Source of the DNA: Prevotellaceae bacterium
GTDB lineage: Bacteria > Bacteroidota > Bacteroidia > Bacteroidales > UBA932
DNA length: 35,992 nt
NCBI GenBank assembly: GCA_031263185.1
Contig: JAISGH010000233.1
Location: 1-35,992 of the forward strand
Direction of reading: 5' to 3'
The position numbers and the translations under genes were made by a program. This document shows positions 33,931 to 35,992 of the stretch, one piece after another (within the stretch, counting starts at the first letter, position 1; each line of letters opens with the position of its first letter). The notes under the pieces were generated by a model. That model worked only from the letters and a program-made list of their open reading frames with translations. It was not told the origin of the DNA and made no database searches.

Positions 33931-34140
33931 ATAGAATTTTCCCAACCTTATTACTTCATTTCTCCTCCAATTAATGAGGTAATGAACTATTGTTATATTT
34001 ACTAATTAATTGCTAATGAGGCTGTTCCGTTAGATTAATCAGATAAAACCGAGCGCAGCGAGTTCACGAGCACTTTAAAAATAAACACGAGTGAGTAAAA
34101 TGAAGTTTTGCCAACTTTGCCGAACATCCAAAATAAGGAG
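33931..34140. repeat. Degenerate direct repeat, copy A, downstream of korA
   Basis: From ATAGAATTTT through TTATTAC(T/C)TCATTT, ATGAGGTAATGA, CTAATTAATTGCTA and GAAGTTTTGCCAAC, this block matches 35493-35652 in the same order and orientation, with an extra ~50 bp (around GAGCGCAGCGAGTTCACGAG) in this copy. It lies between korA and the nitronate monooxygenase gene. Confidence 0.8.
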
Positions 34141-34326
34141 GTTTTCACTTCGCGTTTTGGGCTTACTGACGAAAAATACAAATTTTGCAACTTTCGTCAA
34201 TAAACATTCTTGGGCGCTAAAAATTAGTCGGTCGGTAGAGTTTTTTATTCCCGAACCGCAAGAGTACAACTTTTCAACATCCGTTAGGGAAATATCACAA
34301 TGAAAATCAGGATGAATTTATTTTCA

Positions 34327-34334
34327 TATCTTTG
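34327..34334 (+). promoter_or_regulatory. -7 element of the nitronate monooxygenase gene
   Basis: TATCTTTG fits TAnnTTTG and lies 40 bp upstream of the ATG at 34375. No TTG is found at about 20 bp upstream. Confidence 0.5.
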
Positions 34335-34374
34335 CAGCTTAAAATAGTACAACGTTGTAGCACGTTTGAAAATT

Positions 34375-35445
34375 ATGAAATCGTTTTTTATAGGAAAAAA
34401 GGAGATATACCTGCCAATCATTCAGGGCGGTATGGGTGTAGGTGTTTCGCTTTCGGGCTTAGCCTCTGCCGTAGCCAACGAAGGCGGGGTTGGCGTTATA
34501 TCATGCGCCGGATTGGGGTTGCTGTACAGGCAGCATCCCTGCGATTACCTGAAAAACTGCATCTGGGGGCTTAAAGAAGAGCTTCGTAAAGCGCGAGAAA
34601 AAACCAAAGGCACAATCGGGGTGAACATAATGGTCGCCCTGTCGAACTATGCCGATATGGTTCGCACGGCGATAAGAGAAAAAGCTGACATCATATTCTC
34701 CGGCGCCGGCCTGCCGCTGGATTTACCTTCATACCTTACTGACGACAGCAAAACGCTTTTAGCTCCGATTGTTTCTTCGGCTCGCGCCGCTAAAATCGTC
34801 TGCGATAAGTGGCAGGCGAACTACAGCTATCTCCCCGACGCGATTGTGGTAGAAGGCCCAAAAGCGGGAGGACATTTGGGCTTCAAGCGAGAGCAGATTG
34901 AAGATGAATCCTACTCGCTTGAGCATTTGATACCGGAAGTAGTTGCCACCGCATCCCGCTACAGCGATAAGAAAACGATTCCGGTCATTGCTGCCGGAGG
35001 AATTTCGACGGGAGAGGATATTCTGCGCTTTATCCAGCTTGGAGCAATAGGAGTACAGATGGGCAGCATTTTTGTTCCAACCGCCGAATGTGACGCGTCG
35101 CCTGTTTTTAAGCAGGTTTACATTGACTCCTCGCAAAAAGATATGATGATTATTCAAAGCCCTGTCGGAATGCCCGGACGCGCTTTTGGCGGGAAATTTA
35201 TCCGCAGCGCGAGCGAAGGTAAGGAAAAGCCGAAAGGCTGCCCGTACCGCTGCATCAAGACTTGCGACTACACCAAAAGCCCCTACTGCATTATCAAGGC
35301 GCTTTATAACGCATTCAAAGGAAATATGGACAAGGGGTACGCTTTTGCCGGCGCAAATGCGTATCTTGCCGATAAAATCAGCAGCGTTAAGGAAGTGATT
35401 GCCAAGCTCAAAGATGAGTTTGAAGCCGCTCGAAAAAGGCAATAG
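34375..35445 (+). CDS. Nitronate monooxygenase / 2-nitropropane dioxygenase family protein
   Basis: About 356 residues, an FMN-dependent TIM-barrel oxidoreductase. Motifs are 'PIIQGGMGVGVSLSGLASAVA' (in part), 'GVGVISCAG', 'IGVNIMVALSNY', 'VVEGPKAGGHLG' and 'PVIAAGGISTGEDILRFIQLGAIGVQMGS' (in part). A C-terminal cysteine-rich segment 'CPYRCIKTCDYTKSPYC' marks a subgroup common in anaerobes, where the real substrate is unproven and may be an enoyl-type or redox cofactor reaction instead. The track begins at a TTG at 34366; the ATG at 34375 is preferred. It sits between two degenerate direct repeats in the place where korB is expected. Confidence 0.88.
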   Translation: MKSFFIGKKEIYLPIIQGGMGVGVSLSGLASAVANEGGVGVISCAGLGLLYRQHPCDYLKNCIWGLKEELRKAREKTKGTIGVNIMVALSNYADMVRTAIREKADIIFSGAGLPLDLPSYLTDDSKTLLAPIVSSARAAKIVCDKWQANYSYLPDAIVVEGPKAGGHLGFKREQIEDESYSLEHLIPEVVATASRYSDKKTIPVIAAGGISTGEDILRFIQLGAIGVQMGSIFVPTAECDASPVFKQVYIDSSQKDMMIIQSPVGMPGRAFGGKFIRSASEGKEKPKGCPYRCIKTCDYTKSPYCIIKALYNAFKGNMDKGYAFAGANAYLADKISSVKEVIAKLKDEFEAARKRQ

Positions 35446-35492
35446 CAAAATCCCATACTTTTACACCGGCAGCAATATATGGCTCGCGGATT

Positions 35493-35652
35493 ATAGAATT
35501 TTTCTAACCTTTATTACCTCATTTTTCCTCTGGTAATGAGGTAATGAGGTATTGTGTGTGTTCTAATTAATTGCTACTGAGGTTGTTTAGTTAGATAGAT
35601 TAGGTAAAAATAAAGTTTTGCCAACTTCGCTACAGAAATACAAAATCCTTAT
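35493..35652. repeat. Degenerate direct repeat, copy B, upstream of the korB remnant
   Basis: Second copy of the block at 33931-34140 (ATAGAATTTTTCTAACC, GGTAATGAGGTAATGAGG, CTAATTAATTGCTA, AAGTTTTGCCAACTTCGC). It ends a few bases before the ATG of the korB remnant at 35656. The remaining 50 bp between the monooxygenase stop and this repeat holds nothing recognisable. Confidence 0.8.
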
Positions 35653-35655
35653 AAA

Positions 35656-35759
35656 ATGTACACTGCACAGGATTTTAAGAGCGATCAGGAGGTGGCTGGC
35701 GCTCGGGCTGCGACGACCACGCAGTATTGGCTTCGGCATAGCGGACGCTGCCTGAGTAG
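35656..35759 (+). pseudogene. korB: 5' remnant of korB (2-oxoacid:ferredoxin oxidoreductase beta subunit)
   Basis: The ATG at 35656 opens MYTAQDFKSDQEV, the characteristic start of KorB. A one-base loss then shifts the frame; the shifted frame continues W-R-S-G-C-D-D-HAVLAS-A-stop-RTLPE-stop, aligning with KorB '(R)WCPGCGDHAVLASVQRTLPE'. The CPGC cluster motif is damaged to RSGC, and two in-frame TAG codons follow (35739 and 35757). Only about 35 of the expected ~340 codons remain; the rest of the gene is not in the window. It cannot make a functional beta subunit. Confidence 0.82.
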
Positions 35760-35762
35760 CAG

Positions 35763-35793
35763 TTGTGGCTTAAAAAGAAAAAAAGTATCTTTG
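35763..35793 (+). promoter_or_regulatory. Promoter of the Phd/YefM-like gene
   Basis: TTG (35763-35765), 20 bp and TATCTTTG (35786-35793) match both boxes and spacing, about 34 bp before the ATG at 35827. It begins immediately after the korB remnant ends. Confidence 0.7.
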
Positions 35794-35826
35794 CACCAAA
35801 TTGGCGCACATTAAAGCTTAAAAGTT

Positions 35827-35992
35827 ATGTTACGAGAGCAGCAAAAACGCTACCTCGATAAGGTGGACGATGGTGTAGAAATCCTTATCCATAGAGGGAA
35901 AAACAGTTCTTATAAAATTGTACCTATATCGGATAGCGATACGGGTATTGATAAAGAGCACATGCTCAGGCCGGATGCAGATTTAGCAAGGG
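35827..35992 (+). CDS. Phd/YefM-like antitoxin (partial, runs off the window)
   Basis: The 55 codons visible read MLREQQKRYLDKVDDGVEIL, a stretch with 'IHRGKNSSYKIVPISDSDTG', then 'RPDADLARA'-like sequence. The pattern '(Q)KRYLDKVDDGVE(I/V).I.RGK...YKIVP(I/V)S' is that of type II antitoxins of the Phd/YefM fold. These bind DNA at their own promoter and neutralise a RelE/Doc-type toxin usually encoded directly downstream. The in-frame TAA at 35812 rules out a longer start, although family members often have about ten more N-terminal residues. No toxin can be seen because the window ends here. Confidence 0.7.
   Translation, partial: MLREQQKRYLDKVDDGVEILIHRGKNSSYKIVPISDSDTGIDKEHMLRPDADLAR

Larger units (their letters stand above)
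33894..34374. other. Gap between korA and the nitronate monooxygenase gene
   Basis: About 480 bp where korB would be expected. It contains copy A of the direct repeat and an AT-rich stretch. A -7 element TATCTTTG at 34327-34334 (+) lies 40 bp before the ATG of the next gene. Track ORFs at 34091 and 34075 have no family resemblance. Confidence 0.6.

Noticed and set aside
1-35992. CRISPR arrays, tRNA and rRNA genes
   Set aside because: No regularly spaced identical repeats of CRISPR type and no tRNA or rRNA signature were seen; the tandem repeats found are too short and are contiguous.

Overview
The window looks like chromosomal DNA from a member of the Bacteroidota, most likely order Bacteroidales. 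The evidence is a complete SusC/SusD polysaccharide utilisation locus with a hybrid two-component regulator, repeated promoter -7 elements of the TAnnTTTG type, a futalosine-pathway mqnA, and a KorA of the gamma-alpha fused type. The genus cannot be read from the sequence. No rRNA, tRNA or CRISPR array was recognised.

Region 1 (about 335-14713, + strand) is a polysaccharide utilisation locus. Its order is hybrid two-component sensor/regulator, SusC-like TonB-dependent transporter, SusD-like lipoprotein, two small surface-type lipoproteins, an alginate-lyase-superfamily polysaccharide lyase, and a GH3 glycosidase. A uronate-containing glycan is the most economical substrate guess, but the sequence does not settle it. 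Region 2 (14763-19101, - strand) is an amino-sugar block: nagB, a NagB-like/PIG-L deacetylase fusion whose deaminase half has lost two catalytic residues, and a ROK-family regulator.

Region 3 (19212-23109) is more AT-rich. It holds a nitroreductase-like gene, a RseC-like membrane protein without the usual cysteines, a thioredoxin-domain lipoprotein, and an AbiEi-type antitoxin. The expected AbiEii toxin is reduced to a 44-codon C-terminal stub. Region 4 (23210-27658, - strand) is conserved housekeeping: recG with a DUF3108 protein, and dprA. A nested-palindrome element lies between recG and dprA.

Region 5 (27659-30075) is a graveyard of accessory DNA. It contains a possible small RNA or decayed gene with its own promoter and terminator, a partial MITE-like repeat, a broken ORF that may be a transposase remnant, a DUF1828/DUF1829-type gene pair bracketed by 50-bp direct repeats exactly 1050 bp apart, and a frameshifted nucleotidyltransferase pseudogene. 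Region 6 (30093-33893) holds corA and mqnA (- strand), divergent from korA (+ strand).

Region 7 (33894-35992) is the most striking part. korB, normally directly after korA, is absent there. Instead there is a nitronate-monooxygenase-like gene between two degenerate direct repeats, and immediately after the second repeat lies a short, frameshifted, stop-containing remnant of the korB 5' end. A promoter and the start of a Phd/YefM-like antitoxin gene then run off the right edge. The 2-oxoacid:ferredoxin oxidoreductase operon therefore appears to have been split and its beta subunit lost at this locus.
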